DNA from: Verrucomicrobiales bacterium
GTDB lineage: Bacteria; Verrucomicrobiota; Verrucomicrobiia; Verrucomicrobiales; DEV007
DNA length: 64,000 nt
Direction: 5' to 3'
Assembly (NCBI GenBank): GCA_012960505.1
Contig: DUBC01000019.1
Coordinates: 56,683 to 120,682 of the forward strand
Shown piece by piece: positions 30,195-39,820 of the stretch; positions within the stretch are counted from its first letter, which is position 1; each line of letters begins with the position of its first letter. The notes beneath the pieces are model-generated. The model was not told the DNA's origin, made no database searches, and saw nothing but the letters and a program-made list of their open reading frames with translations. Made by a program: the position numbers and the translations under genes.

Positions 30195-31943
30195 ATGGAT
30201 AAACGCGATCTAATCGCAGATGTACTAAAGAAAATTGCAATTCTCCTTGAGCTAAAAGGTGAAAATGCATTCAAGATCCGCGCCTATAGAACAGGCAGCG
30301 AAATCGTAGAAACTTATAGTGGAGATATCATTAAGCTCGCCCTTGATGACAATTTAAAAAATATTAAGGGAATCGGAACAGCCCTTGCGCAAAAAATACA
30401 TGAATTGGCAGCCACTGGAAAACTTGAGTATTTTGAAAATCTCAAAAACGAATTTCCACAAAGCATATTTGATCTTTTTAACATATCAAATTTAGGCCCT
30501 AAAAAAATTAAGATCCTCTATGATCAATTAGGAATTGATTCTATCTCAAAATTAAAACAATCCTGTAAATCTGGAAAAGTTGAAGAAATATCTGGATTCG
30601 GTAAAAAATCAGTCTCCAAAATTCTTGATTCTATTTCTTTCCATGAAGATAACGCTAATACTTTCCGACTAGGTGATGTAGCCCCTATTGCAGAGAATAT
30701 TCTTGAATTTCTTCGCTCTCAGCCAAACACAGAACAGGCTGCAATTGCGGGAAGTTACAGAAGGGGCAAAGAAATATTACACGATCTTGATTTTATAGTT
30801 TCAACAAAGTCACCAGAATCAATCATTCATTCATTCGCCAATATGGATACAGTGGCTGAAATAATTTCAAATGGTTCAACCAAATCGAGCATCCGATTAA
30901 ATAATGGTCTTCAATGCGATCTTCGCGCAGTCTCGAATGCTGAATATCCATTCACTCTTAATTATTTCACTGGCAGTAAGGGACATAATATTCAAGTACG
31001 TGCGCTCGCATTAAAAAAAGGATATAAACTTAATGAATATGGTCTAATCCCCAAAGTTGATGCAGATTCTCATCCTTCAATTTTAGAGTCAATTCACACA
31101 GAATCTGATCTTTACGAGGCATTAGGATTAAAAATGATTCATCCATGCTTACGTGAAAACACCGGTGAACTTGAAGCCGCCTCGGAAAATAAATTGCCCA
31201 AGCTTGTAACCTTAGAAAACCTGCGTGGAACCTTTCATAATCATACCACGGCAAGTGATGGTAAAAATACGCTCGAAGAAATGGCCAATGCAGCAAAAGA
31301 TTTAGGCCTGCAATACCTTGGAATTTCTGATCACTCCAAAAGTTCAGTTCAAGCTAATGGGCTCAGCGTAGAAAAATTGCTGTCACAGACAAAAGAAATT
31401 CAATCACTTAATGATTCATTTTCCAATGATTTTAGAATCTTCTCCGGTATAGAATGTGACATACTTAAGGATGGGACTCTTGATTATGATGATGAGATTC
31501 TGTCAGAACTAGATTACTGCATTGCCTCTATTCACAGTTCCTTTTCATTAACTGAAAAAGAAATGACTTCTCGTATCATCAAAGCAATCGAGAATCCTCA
31601 CGTGACCATGATAGGACATCTAACCGGCAGACTCTTATTGAGCAGAAAACCTTACTCTGTTGATGTCTCTAAAGTTATCGATGCCTGCGCTTCGAACCAT
31701 ACTCATATCGAGATCAATGCGAATCCTCGCCGACTAGACATGGATTGGAGATGGTGGAGACAAGCAAAAGATAAAGGTGTGAAATGCTCAATAAATCCAG
31801 ACGCCCACAGAATAGAACACTTTCAATTTCTTCATTTTGGGGTCAAGATTGCTCAAAAAGGATGGCTCGGCCCTAATGATGTTATTAACTGCCTTCCTCT
31901 TAATGAAATCGAATCTACATTAAATATAAAACAAAAACCATAG
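30195..31943 (+). CDS. polX: DNA polymerase X family with C-terminal PHP domain
   Basis: Base-excision repair polymerase with 3'-5' exonuclease or phosphatase activity in the PHP part. The N-terminal helix-hairpin-helix region (about residues 1-150) has GIGTALAQKIHELA. The polymerase motif is GSYRRGKEILHDLDFIV (catalytic DxD), with a third Asp in LQCDLRAV and the NYFTGSKGHN motif. The PHP domain (about 345-575) keeps its metal set: HNHTTASDG, ISDHSKSS, GIECDIL, IHSSF, IGHLTGR and NPDAHR. The length of 582 aa is standard. It is followed after 5 bp by plsY. Confidence 0.93.
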   Translation: MDKRDLIADVLKKIAILLELKGENAFKIRAYRTGSEIVETYSGDIIKLALDDNLKNIKGIGTALAQKIHELAATGKLEYFENLKNEFPQSIFDLFNISNLGPKKIKILYDQLGIDSISKLKQSCKSGKVEEISGFGKKSVSKILDSISFHEDNANTFRLGDVAPIAENILEFLRSQPNTEQAAIAGSYRRGKEILHDLDFIVSTKSPESIIHSFANMDTVAEIISNGSTKSSIRLNNGLQCDLRAVSNAEYPFTLNYFTGSKGHNIQVRALALKKGYKLNEYGLIPKVDADSHPSILESIHTESDLYEALGLKMIHPCLRENTGELEAASENKLPKLVTLENLRGTFHNHTTASDGKNTLEEMANAAKDLGLQYLGISDHSKSSVQANGLSVEKLLSQTKEIQSLNDSFSNDFRIFSGIECDILKDGTLDYDDEILSELDYCIASIHSSFSLTEKEMTSRIIKAIENPHVTMIGHLTGRLLLSRKPYSVDVSKVIDACASNHTHIEINANPRRLDMDWRWWRQAKDKGVKCSINPDAHRIEHFQFLHFGVKIAQKGWLGPNDVINCLPLNEIESTLNIKQKP

Positions 31944-31948
31944 ATACA

Positions 31949-32629
31949 TTGGAATTCCCTTATCTCACTTGCGCAATCGCAGTCTTAGCCGCTTACATAG
32001 CTGGCTCATTACCGTTTGGATTTTGGATATCAAAATGTCTTGGCGTGGACATACGCAATCAAGGGAGCGGCAACATTGGCGCCACAAATGTGCTTCGAAC
32101 TCTTGGCCGAAAAGTAGGCATAACTGTTTTGATACTAGATATTTCGAAGGGATTCCTACCTGTTCTAATTGGTAGCCGAATAATATTCAAACAACTTCCT
32201 GATAGCATGCGAAATAGAGAGGACATCGTGGGAACAATTTATGTCCTTCTGGCAATAGGCACAATCCTTGGTCACAATTATACTTTCTGGCTCGGCTTCA
32301 AGGGCGGAAAAGGCATAGCCACTTCAGCGGGTGCAATAATGTCATTCTTGCCAGAAGTTCTAATGGGATCAACACTCGTATGGATCTTGATTTTTTTTCT
32401 TAGCAGGTATGTTGCCATCGCTTCAATAGCCGCTGCATTTTCAATTCCAATTTTAATAGCTTCTCTAGATCACAATTATTTGTTTCCTGATCTTAATTCT
32501 TCCTGGCCTGTAATTAGTTTCGGGATCATTGCAGCTATCATGGCAGTTTGGAGACACCGATCAAATATTCAACGCCTCATCAAAGGAGAAGAGGATCGAT
32601 TCGAACGAAAAGTAAAAAGCAAAGCATAA
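31949..32629 (+). CDS. plsY: acyl-phosphate:glycerol-3-phosphate acyltransferase PlsY
   Basis: Integral membrane enzyme for the first acylation in phospholipid synthesis. Three signature motifs are visible: YIAGSLPFGFW (near residue 15), RNQGSGNIGATNVLR (about 36-50) and GHNYTFWLGFKGGKGIATS (about 110-128). Five to six hydrophobic helices are evident, and the length of 226 aa is typical. The start is TTG, 5 bp after polX; no ATG is available before the first motif. Its TAA overlaps the gpsA ATG by one base (TAATG), so the two are coupled. Confidence 0.93.
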   Translation: MEFPYLTCAIAVLAAYIAGSLPFGFWISKCLGVDIRNQGSGNIGATNVLRTLGRKVGITVLILDISKGFLPVLIGSRIIFKQLPDSMRNREDIVGTIYVLLAIGTILGHNYTFWLGFKGGKGIATSAGAIMSFLPEVLMGSTLVWILIFFLSRYVAIASIAAAFSIPILIASLDHNYLFPDLNSSWPVISFGIIAAIMAVWRHRSNIQRLIKGEEDRFERKVKSKA

Positions 32630-33627
32630 TGAAAACAGTTTCAATCCTTGGTGCTGGCAGCTGGGGCACCGCACTTGCAACAGTGGTAGCAGAAAAGGGT
32701 CTTGACGTTACTTTATGGTGTCGTAACTCCGATCAAGCCAGCCAGATGGCAGAAAGTAGAGAAAATAAATTGTACCTTTCAGGTGTTAATTTAAAAGAAT
32801 CAATAACCCCGACTGCAGATTTAGAACTCGCTGCCAGATCTGAATTACTAATCTGTGTAGTGCCATCAACAGGTTTGCGCAAATTTTCTGAGGATTTAGC
32901 ACAAGTAAAGCCAGCAAAAGAATCTGTCATCTTATCTTGCACCAAAGGCCTTGAACGTGAAACTGGTCATCGAATGAGTGAAATTATTTCCGCTCATTTA
33001 CCAGACAATATTACCGCGGTATTAAGTGGTCCTAACCACGCAGAAGAAGTAGGCAAGCGTCTTGCAACAGCAGCAGTCATCGGGTGTAAGAATGAGAAAG
33101 TCGCCAATTCTCTTCAATCAATCTTCTCATTGCCTTGGTTCAGAACCTACACAAGCATCGATGTCGCAGGAATAGAACTGGGCGGAGCCGCAAAAAATAT
33201 ATATGCAATTTGTGCAGGCATTTCAGATGGATTGGGTCTTGGTGATAATGCAAAATCTGCTCTCGTTACTCGAGGCTTGGCTGAAATGACACGTTTAGGC
33301 ACAACCTTAGGAGGGCAAGCAGAAACTTTTCAAGGGCTATCAGGTGTTGGCGATCTTATAGTAACTTGCTACAGTGCTTACAGCAGAAACAACCGAGTCG
33401 GAAGACTTATTGGCGAAGGTAAGAAAATTAACGATATAGTTAATTCAATGAACATGGTTGCTGAAGGTGTCCCTAATACAGAATCATTTTACGAATCAAC
33501 TAAGCGTAACGGTGTTGAAACACCCATAATTAACGAAGCCTATTCAGTAATTATTGGCGACAAAAATCCAGCCCAAGCAATGGAAGATCTTTTAGCCCGA
33601 AACCCAAGACCAGAAACGGATCAATAA
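32629..33627 (+). CDS. gpsA: glycerol-3-phosphate dehydrogenase (NAD(P)+)
   Basis: Makes sn-glycerol-3-phosphate from dihydroxyacetone phosphate, the substrate of the upstream PlsY, so the pair forms a phospholipid-precursor unit. The NAD-binding motif is VSILGAGSWGTALATV (residues 4-19). Substrate and catalytic blocks are LSGPNHAEEV, GGAAKNIYAICAGI (catalytic Lys) and LSGVGDLIVTC. The ATG at 32629 gives 332 aa, matching the family; the open frame upstream (to 32548) lies inside plsY and is not used. Confidence 0.95.
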   Translation: MKTVSILGAGSWGTALATVVAEKGLDVTLWCRNSDQASQMAESRENKLYLSGVNLKESITPTADLELAARSELLICVVPSTGLRKFSEDLAQVKPAKESVILSCTKGLERETGHRMSEIISAHLPDNITAVLSGPNHAEEVGKRLATAAVIGCKNEKVANSLQSIFSLPWFRTYTSIDVAGIELGGAAKNIYAICAGISDGLGLGDNAKSALVTRGLAEMTRLGTTLGGQAETFQGLSGVGDLIVTCYSAYSRNNRVGRLIGEGKKINDIVNSMNMVAEGVPNTESFYESTKRNGVETPIINEAYSVIIGDKNPAQAMEDLLARNPRPETDQ

Positions 33628-33740
33628 TTCCGTATCTTAAAGTAATTCTTTAATAGACTACAAAAACTATTTATAACTTAATAATGAGTTTTATTTGAGC
33701 TGATGGATTTTCCTGAGCACTTGATTTTCAATTCATAATT

Positions 33741-35240
33741 ATGACCGATTCCACTCCCGTTGATCTATCTGATCTGCAACTGATGCCAGATTGGCTCAAA
33801 GAATCATCGAAGAGAACTGATTCAAAAGATAAACATCGCGACAGAAAAACAAGAAAAAACGGCGACACAAGCAAAAAACCCTTTAAAAGAAAAAATTGGG
33901 AAAGAGGTAAGGATCGGGACAGGGAGCGCTCAGCAGATTCAAAAAAAAACGCTCCTCATGTTCAAGCACCTCAAGGCATCAACGCAATCCTGAAACCAAG
34001 TGAAGATAGCTTATTAAAAATTGCTGACCAAATTAAAAAAACAGCAAGAGCATACTCAGTATTTGAAATTGCCAGACTAATATTAGCTGATAGAGAACGC
34101 TACAATGTATCCTTTGAATGCGATGCCAGCTCTGGAAAAGAACTTTTCTTCGGAGCAACTGATAACTCTATTTGGTTGAGCCGGGATGAAGCTGAAGCCA
34201 ACCTGATTAGAACTAAAGAGTTCTCCGAATTTTACAATGAGGAAAGCATCGAAGTCGATCCACCAAAAGGAAATTTTAACTCCATAGCTATTTGCGGAAT
34301 TAGCGGAGCACTCATCGCTCCTCCAAATCACCATTCCTATCAAACAGCAATCGCACAATTGCATCGCAGTAATTTTGCAAACATGCCGATTGAAAAATTC
34401 AAAAATAAAATTCGCGTCGAACAGAATGAAGAAATAATCGAAGAATGGAAAAAAAAGCAAAGCCTTCAAAAGCAGTACACTTACAAGGCATCTGTTGATG
34501 GCGATGAAAGTCTGGTCTTAAAAAGCAAAGAAGAAGCTGAAGCTCACTTTTTAGCCAATCACTCAAATGAATTAATTCAATCCTCGAAGAGCGCTGTTAT
34601 TCCTGGAAAAATAGATGGCAAAAAAATATCTGCTGGCCTTTTATCCCTGCTTAAAAATGCTTCTACCCATGCAAGAAAACATCCAGCAAGCCTTGTAAAT
34701 CCACTGTGTAAAATATTAGGTGATCAGGGACTGAAATTTTTTAAACGAGGCAAGAAAATCTTTGCATGTGTTTGTCGACCAAAACCCATTTCTCCAGATG
34801 ACACGTTGTCTGAAGCCATTAATGCGATTGTAACGTTCATTCGTGAAAATAAACGTGTAACTAGTAAAGAGCTTATTGACGCCGTTGCCCCCTATAATAT
34901 TAATAGTGAAGACTCTAAGAACAAAACAACTAGAGAAAACTCCTCAAAAGTTACTGACACCAAAGAGGATGAAAATGAAGCTAATCTCTCCTCAAAAAAA
35001 GCACCCACCAAAAACTCATCTGATACTAAAACAAATTTGGGACCCGCGCAAATTCAAGTACTTAAGGATCTGAACTGGTTGCTTCGGGAAGGGGCCTTGA
35101 TTGCTTTTGGAGACGGGAAAATAGAGTTGGCTAAAGCTAAACCCCCTAAAGCAGATAAAGGAAAAACTGAAAGCAATGACAGATCTTCCCAAATAAATGG
35201 AAATCAAAAATCTGATCAAAGCCCAAAGGATACTAAATAA
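33741..35240 (+). CDS. conserved protein with charged, disordered ends, unknown function
   Basis: A 499-residue protein. The first 85 residues are very rich in Lys, Arg and Asp (many DRE/DRK patterns) and the last 110 rich in Lys, Ser and Asp, both probably disordered. A structured core of about 300 residues contains ICGISGALIAPPNHHSYQTA (about residues 191-210), then an [11 protein letters not shown] helix-rich part with EEWKKKQ. I recall a PPNHHSYQ-type block as common in this phylum, but no function is known to me. The basic ends suggest nucleic-acid or ribosome binding. It lies 113 bp after gpsA and 27 bp before the cysC fusion. Confidence 0.65.
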   Translation: MTDSTPVDLSDLQLMPDWLKESSKRTDSKDKHRDRKTRKNGDTSKKPFKRKNWERGKDRDRERSADSKKNAPHVQAPQGINAILKPSEDSLLKIADQIKKTARAYSVFEIARLILADRERYNVSFECDASSGKELFFGATDNSIWLSRDEAEANLIRTKEFSEFYNEESIEVDPPKGNFNSIAICGISGALIAPPNHHSYQTAIAQLHRSNFANMPIEKFKNKIRVEQNEEIIEEWKKKQSLQKQYTYKASVDGDESLVLKSKEEAEAHFLANHSNELIQSSKSAVIPGKIDGKKISAGLLSLLKNASTHARKHPASLVNPLCKILGDQGLKFFKRGKKIFACVCRPKPISPDDTLSEAINAIVTFIRENKRVTSKELIDAVAPYNINSEDSKNKTTRENSSKVTDTKEDENEANLSSKKAPTKNSSDTKTNLGPAQIQVLKDLNWLLREGALIAFGDGKIELAKAKPPKADKGKTESNDRSSQINGNQKSDQSPKDTK

Positions 35241-35267
35241 AAAATCCATTGCCTCATTTGTTGTCTA

Positions 35268-36659
35268 ATGAAATCCAACCTCTTGGTAGATACAGAACGT
35301 GCAGCAGAATTAAAAGTAAATTCAAATGATTATGCTTCGCATGACCTTACAAGGAATCAAACCCATGACCTTGAACTCCTAATTACTGGAGCTCACAAAC
35401 CGCTGACTGGATATCTAAACGAATCCGACCACGGTTCTGTAGTTAACTCTATGCATTTAACTGATGGAACATTATGGGCAAAACCAATATCACTCGCAGT
35501 CGATAAAAAATTATTTAAAAGTCTCAACCAGGGAGATCGGCTTGCTCTCCGGGACCAAGAAGGCGTTCTCCTTGCAATCTTATTAATAGAGGATCTCTTT
35601 AATTTCAAAGACACACACTATTTGGGAGGACCAATCGAAGGCATTGAAATGCCCCTGCATTACGACCATCAAGAGCTGCGGTCATATCAGAAAGAAGCGA
35701 ATCCTAAAGTAGATACAGTTCTTACATGTACTAATTTATTACACAAAGTTGAGATAGAAGCTTTGAAAAACCACATCAAAGTCCACAAATCAAAAATAAC
35801 AATTCAACTATTTGTCAACGACCCAATAGAAAGCCATTCCAGATTGAAGTGCATTAAAGCAGCATTATCGGAATTATCTAATGACCAATACGTTTTATCT
35901 GTTCTCCCTGGTCACACACCAATAAATGCCAAAGAATGGCTCCAATACGCAATTTTATTAAAGGGCTCTGAATACTCTTCTCTCATCTCGGATGGTGATA
36001 TGAGTTTGGTAAAGGAACACTCTGTTATAAATGTCTTCACTTTACCAAAAGGATCCTCCGAAGAGACTTTCGGTGCAGTCTTAGAAGAAATTAATTCAAT
36101 CAATCCTCCGCCAAAGAGAAAAGGGCTAACCATTTTCTTTACAGGTTTATCTGGATCAGGAAAATCAACCATCGCAAAGATCCTACAAATTAAGATGCTA
36201 GAGTTAACCAAAAAACGCATTACTCTTCTTGATGGTGACGTTGTAAGGAAAAACCTTTGTTCAGAACTTGGATTTTCGAAAGATCATAGACTCATAAATT
36301 TGCAACGCATCGGATTCGTGGCGAATGAAATAAGTAAAAATGGTGGGATCGCAATTTGCGCTCCTATTGCACCTTATGATTCAATACGTAAAGAAATACG
36401 CCAAAGCATCGAACCCCATGCTGGGTTCATACTTATTCATGTAGCAACTCCTATCGATGTTTGTGAAGTAAGGGATAGGAAAGGGCTCTATGCCAAAGCC
36501 CGATCAGGAGAAATTAAACATTTTACGGGTATATCTGATCCTTATGAAGAACCTAAAGACGCAGAAGTAATTGTACAGACAAATGATCAAACAGCTGAAG
36601 AGTCTTGTGAATTCATACTGGATCATTTGAAAGAACTAGGATTTCTAGAACTTTCCTAA
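35268..36659 (+). CDS. cysC: adenylylsulfate kinase fused to a degenerate ATP-sulfurylase region
   Basis: The C-terminal part (about residues 285-463) is an intact APS kinase that makes PAPS: P-loop FTGLSGSGKST, LDGDVVRKNLCSELGFS, and RDRKGLYAKARSGEIKHFTG. The N-terminal part resembles the PUA-like first domain of ATP sulfurylase (LLITGAHKPLTGYLNESD, HLTDGTLWAKPISLAVD). The middle region has lost the sulfurylase signature: instead of QxRNPxHxxH it reads TNLLHKVEIEALK, and the HxGRDHAG-type motif is absent. The whole (463 aa) is about 100 shorter than usual bifunctional proteins. APS kinase activity is expected; sulfurylase activity is not. Confidence 0.85.
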   Translation: MKSNLLVDTERAAELKVNSNDYASHDLTRNQTHDLELLITGAHKPLTGYLNESDHGSVVNSMHLTDGTLWAKPISLAVDKKLFKSLNQGDRLALRDQEGVLLAILLIEDLFNFKDTHYLGGPIEGIEMPLHYDHQELRSYQKEANPKVDTVLTCTNLLHKVEIEALKNHIKVHKSKITIQLFVNDPIESHSRLKCIKAALSELSNDQYVLSVLPGHTPINAKEWLQYAILLKGSEYSSLISDGDMSLVKEHSVINVFTLPKGSSEETFGAVLEEINSINPPPKRKGLTIFFTGLSGSGKSTIAKILQIKMLELTKKRITLLDGDVVRKNLCSELGFSKDHRLINLQRIGFVANEISKNGGIAICAPIAPYDSIRKEIRQSIEPHAGFILIHVATPIDVCEVRDRKGLYAKARSGEIKHFTGISDPYEEPKDAEVIVQTNDQTAEESCEFILDHLKELGFLELS

Positions 36660-36660
36660 T

Positions 36661-37566
36661 CTAAGTAGCTAGATTTTTCATGATTGCTTTCTGCGCATGC
36701 AAACGGTTCTCAGCCTGAGAAAATATTGTTTCTGCATGAGCTTCAAAAGTGATCTCACTTATCTCTTTGTCTCTGTACGCCGGCAAGCAATGCATGACCA
36801 TAGCATTTGAATCCGCTAAACTAATAATTTTTTCATTAATTTGATAATCAGTGAAAGCGCCTTCTCTCTTAGTCGCTTCATCTTCCATTCCCATACTTAC
36901 CCAGACATCAGTATAAAGTACATTCGCATCTGCAACGGCAACAAATGAATCCTCCTCGAAAGAAACATTAGAACAGTCTAATTCCTCTAGATAATTTACA
37001 GGCGAACAAATTTCAGATGGACCAGATAGCACAAGTTCAAATCCTAAATGCTTTGCCGCCCAAACCCAAGAATGCGCAACATTACAATCAACATCGCCTA
37101 GAAAAACCACTTTCTTGCCTTCCCAACCTCCAAGACTTTCCCGGACAGTAAGTAAATCTGCTATAATCTGACACGGATGTTCTTGATCCGTGAGAGCATT
37201 AATTGTCGGAATATCTGATAATTCTGCGAATTGCTCAACTTCGACCTGCGAGTCATTTCTAATAATCGCTCCATGAAGCATTCTACCCATTACACGTGCA
37301 GTATCTTTAATAGGCTCGCCCCTACCAAGCTGTAAATCCCTAGGAGATAAAAACATGGCAGAACCTCCGAGCTCTCTTATTCCAACTTCAAAACTAATTC
37401 GAGTCCGGGTAGAAGCTTTACTAAAAATAATACCCCAACATTGATCCAATAAGGGTCTACTAGAAAAATCTCTAATATGCCTTGCCTCTTTTAATAAAAT
37501 TGAAGATTCAACAAGTTCTTCAATTCCTGCTCGGCTACATTCCTCGATAGAAAGAAAGTTTTTCAT
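36661..37566 (-). CDS. argF: ornithine carbamoyltransferase
   Basis: Ornithine plus carbamoyl phosphate to citrulline. Carbamoyl-phosphate motif STRTR (FSKASTRTRISFEVG, about residues 50-64), HPCQIIADL (about 130) and the ornithine-carbamoyltransferase Cys motif HCLPAYRDKE near residue 258 are present. HCLP separates it from aspartate carbamoyltransferase and argues for ornithine over other transferases. The length of 301 aa is typical. It is the last gene of the arg cluster, overlapping argD by 4 bp. Its stop lies one base from the convergent cysC stop. Confidence 0.94.
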   Translation of the reverse strand: MKNFLSIEECSRAGIEELVESSILLKEARHIRDFSSRPLLDQCWGIIFSKASTRTRISFEVGIRELGGSAMFLSPRDLQLGRGEPIKDTARVMGRMLHGAIIRNDSQVEVEQFAELSDIPTINALTDQEHPCQIIADLLTVRESLGGWEGKKVVFLGDVDCNVAHSWVWAAKHLGFELVLSGPSEICSPVNYLEELDCSNVSFEEDSFVAVADANVLYTDVWVSMGMEDEATKREGAFTDYQINEKIISLADSNAMVMHCLPAYRDKEISEITFEAHAETIFSQAENRLHAQKAIMKNLAT

Positions 37567-38852
37567 GTATTAATCTTTTCAAAAACAGTTCTCATAATTT
37601 TCAATGCTTCCATTATCTCGTTTTCCTTCACAATGAGAGGAGGAAGCCACCTAATAACATCTGAGCCGGCAGGAACAGTCAGTAAACCTGATTCGGCCAA
37701 CAACTCAACGAGAAAAAGAGCTGGTGTTTTATTTGTTTTTTGAAAATCTCCTATCCCCTTAATTGCATTAACATCAATTTGAAATCCAAGCATAAGACCA
37801 AGACCACGCAATTCAGTGATAAAAGATATCGGTTGCGATTGCAGCTCTCGATTAATCATTGCACTCATATTTATTACATTGTCACAAATATTCTCATCAA
37901 TAATTTTTCTAATTACTGTTGATGCAACTGAACTGACCAGCGGGGCTCCTCCAAAAGTTGAACCATGAGTTCCCGGACCCAATAAATCACAGAGCTGTAG
38001 ATCATTAACACTTTTATTTCTTATCCAAATCGCTCCTATAGGAAATCCCCCGCCCAATCCCTTTGCCCAAGATATTGCATCAGGTTTTATTTCCTGATCA
38101 TTTGATATCATTCTCCATCCGCATAAATCACCACACCGACCAATCCCGCATTGAACCTCATCAAAAAATAACAAGATGTTTTTAGTTCGACAAACCTCCT
38201 GTATCGCAGATAAAAATTCTGGAGAAGCGACATTAATTCCCCCTTCTCCTTGAATCGGCTCCATGAGGATAGCCGCAGTGTTATCACTAACACCATTTAT
38301 TAGTTCGGACACATCATTAAACGGCAAATGCTTGAACCCTCCCATCAACGGACCAAACCCGGATCTAATCTTCTCCTGACCTGTGGCTGCCATAACACCG
38401 GTTGTTCGCCCATGAAAAGAACCAATGAAACTCACTATCTCATGTCTAGGTTCTCCAGTAGATGATAGTGAAATTTGACCAAACTTTCGAGCAAGTTTAA
38501 TAAGGCCTTCATTCGCTTCAGCTCCACTATTGCAGAAAAAACACTTCCCGTTAATCTTCACAACCTCCTCCGTAAGTAGACGAGCCAATTCAGCCTGCCC
38601 CCTGTGCTGATAAAGGTTAGAGCAATGAACCAGCTCAGCTGCTTGATTTGATATTACTTTAAGTAAATCCGGAGACGAATGACCTAAAGAATTCACAGCA
38701 ACTCCTCCACTGAAATCTAAAAACTTGCTTCCATCCTCATCCCAAAGAAAAACTCCTTCTCCTCTTTTTGGAAAAATATTAAATCTCCCATAAGTGGGTG
38801 CAACATATTGATTATAAAGATCAACGGTTGTTTTATGTTCTTCTTGGCTCAT
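37563..38852 (-). CDS. argD: acetylornithine aminotransferase
   Basis: PLP enzyme of fold type I, transferring an amino group to N-acetylglutamate semialdehyde. The Lys for PLP is in ISWAKGLGGGFPIGA (about residue 252). Other blocks are FCNSGAEANEGLIKLAR, FHGRTTGVMAATGQ and LLFFDEVQCGIGR. The 429-residue length fits. It overlaps argB upstream and argF downstream by 4 bp each, so it is within one operon. Confidence 0.94.
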   Translation of the reverse strand: MSQEEHKTTVDLYNQYVAPTYGRFNIFPKRGEGVFLWDEDGSKFLDFSGGVAVNSLGHSSPDLLKVISNQAAELVHCSNLYQHRGQAELARLLTEEVVKINGKCFFCNSGAEANEGLIKLARKFGQISLSSTGEPRHEIVSFIGSFHGRTTGVMAATGQEKIRSGFGPLMGGFKHLPFNDVSELINGVSDNTAAILMEPIQGEGGINVASPEFLSAIQEVCRTKNILLFFDEVQCGIGRCGDLCGWRMISNDQEIKPDAISWAKGLGGGFPIGAIWIRNKSVNDLQLCDLLGPGTHGSTFGGAPLVSSVASTVIRKIIDENICDNVINMSAMINRELQSQPISFITELRGLGLMLGFQIDVNAIKGIGDFQKTNKTPALFLVELLAESGLLTVPAGSDVIRWLPPLIVKENEIMEALKIMRTVFEKINT

Positions 38853-39769
38853 GGAACTATCTCTGTGCCGACCCCTGTATTTGTAAAGATCTCCAACAGT
38901 AATGAATGAGGTATTCTGCCATCTATTAGATGAACCTTCCCCACGCCTGAACTTATAGCATCAACGGCAGAACGTAACTTGGGAAGCATCCCCCCGCTAA
39001 TGACCCCTTCATCTGCAAGGGTCTCAACCTTTGAACAAGCAATGCTATGAATTAAGCTCTCCTCGACATTCGGATCTCTCATCACTCCCAAAACATCACT
39101 GATATATACAAGCTTTGCTACGTGCATGGCTCCGGCTAAAGCACTAGCAGCAAGATCCGCGTTAGTGTTCAGCGTATTTCCGAAACACGCGTCTTTTGAT
39201 AAAGGAGAAACTACTGGAATAGTCTCTTTGCCAATCAATTCTTGCAAACCCTCAACACTACATTCTTTAACACTTCCCACATAACCGAGATCCACTTCTT
39301 GGCCATCCTCATTCACTCCTAACATCCTATTGGATAAAAAAACTTTGGTTCCTGAAATTCCAATAGCTTTACCTCCATGTGATTCCACTAATCTCACGAG
39401 ATTAGAGTTCACCTTTTTCCCTAGAATATCCTCAACAATCTGTATCGATTCTTGATCTGTGAATCTTTGTCCTGAAATGAATTTAGGCTCAATTCCTGAA
39501 CTTTCCATCGCCTCAGATATTGCCTTACCTCCACCATGAACAATGATCGGGTTAATGCCCACAGCTTCAAGCAAAACCACATCTCTTAATAAAGCATCAA
39601 GTAAGTCAGGGTTCTCCATTGCAGATCCACCTAATTTTACAAGGAAGCACTTTCCCCTGAACTCCTGAATATAGGGCAATGCCTCAACAAGCGTTGCCGC
39701 TTTGTCAATGTGCTCCCTTAATGATTCTGAATGCTCGGACATCTTATGATCTAAAAAAGAAAATCCCAC
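38849..39769 (-). CDS. argB: acetylglutamate kinase
   Basis: Phosphorylates N-acetylglutamate; usual target of arginine feedback. Blocks: FLVKLGGSAMEN (ATP-binding Lys and Gly), IVHGGGKAISEAM, SGQRFTD, NTNADLAASALAGAM and ISGGMLPKLRSAVDAI. The start chosen is GTG at 39769, with AAGG upstream; the ATG at 39742 (MSEHSES) is the [11 protein letters not shown] and gives 297 aa, close to the usual length. The reading frame overlaps argD by 4 bp. Confidence 0.93.
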   Translation of the reverse strand: MGFSFLDHKMSEHSESLREHIDKAATLVEALPYIQEFRGKCFLVKLGGSAMENPDLLDALLRDVVLLEAVGINPIIVHGGGKAISEAMESSGIEPKFISGQRFTDQESIQIVEDILGKKVNSNLVRLVESHGGKAIGISGTKVFLSNRMLGVNEDGQEVDLGYVGSVKECSVEGLQELIGKETIPVVSPLSKDACFGNTLNTNADLAASALAGAMHVAKLVYISDVLGVMRDPNVEESLIHSIACSKVETLADEGVISGGMLPKLRSAVDAISSGVGKVHLIDGRIPHSLLLEIFTNTGVGTEIVP

Positions 39770-39820
39770 GCCAACCTTAGGCGCAGGGACCTATACAGTC
39801 TACTATAGTAACGGACAGAA

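Noticed and set aside
33637..33653. TTAAAG-TAATT-CTTTAA hairpin after gpsA as terminator
   Set aside because: Only 6 bp, entirely weak pairs bar one, and no T-run after it.
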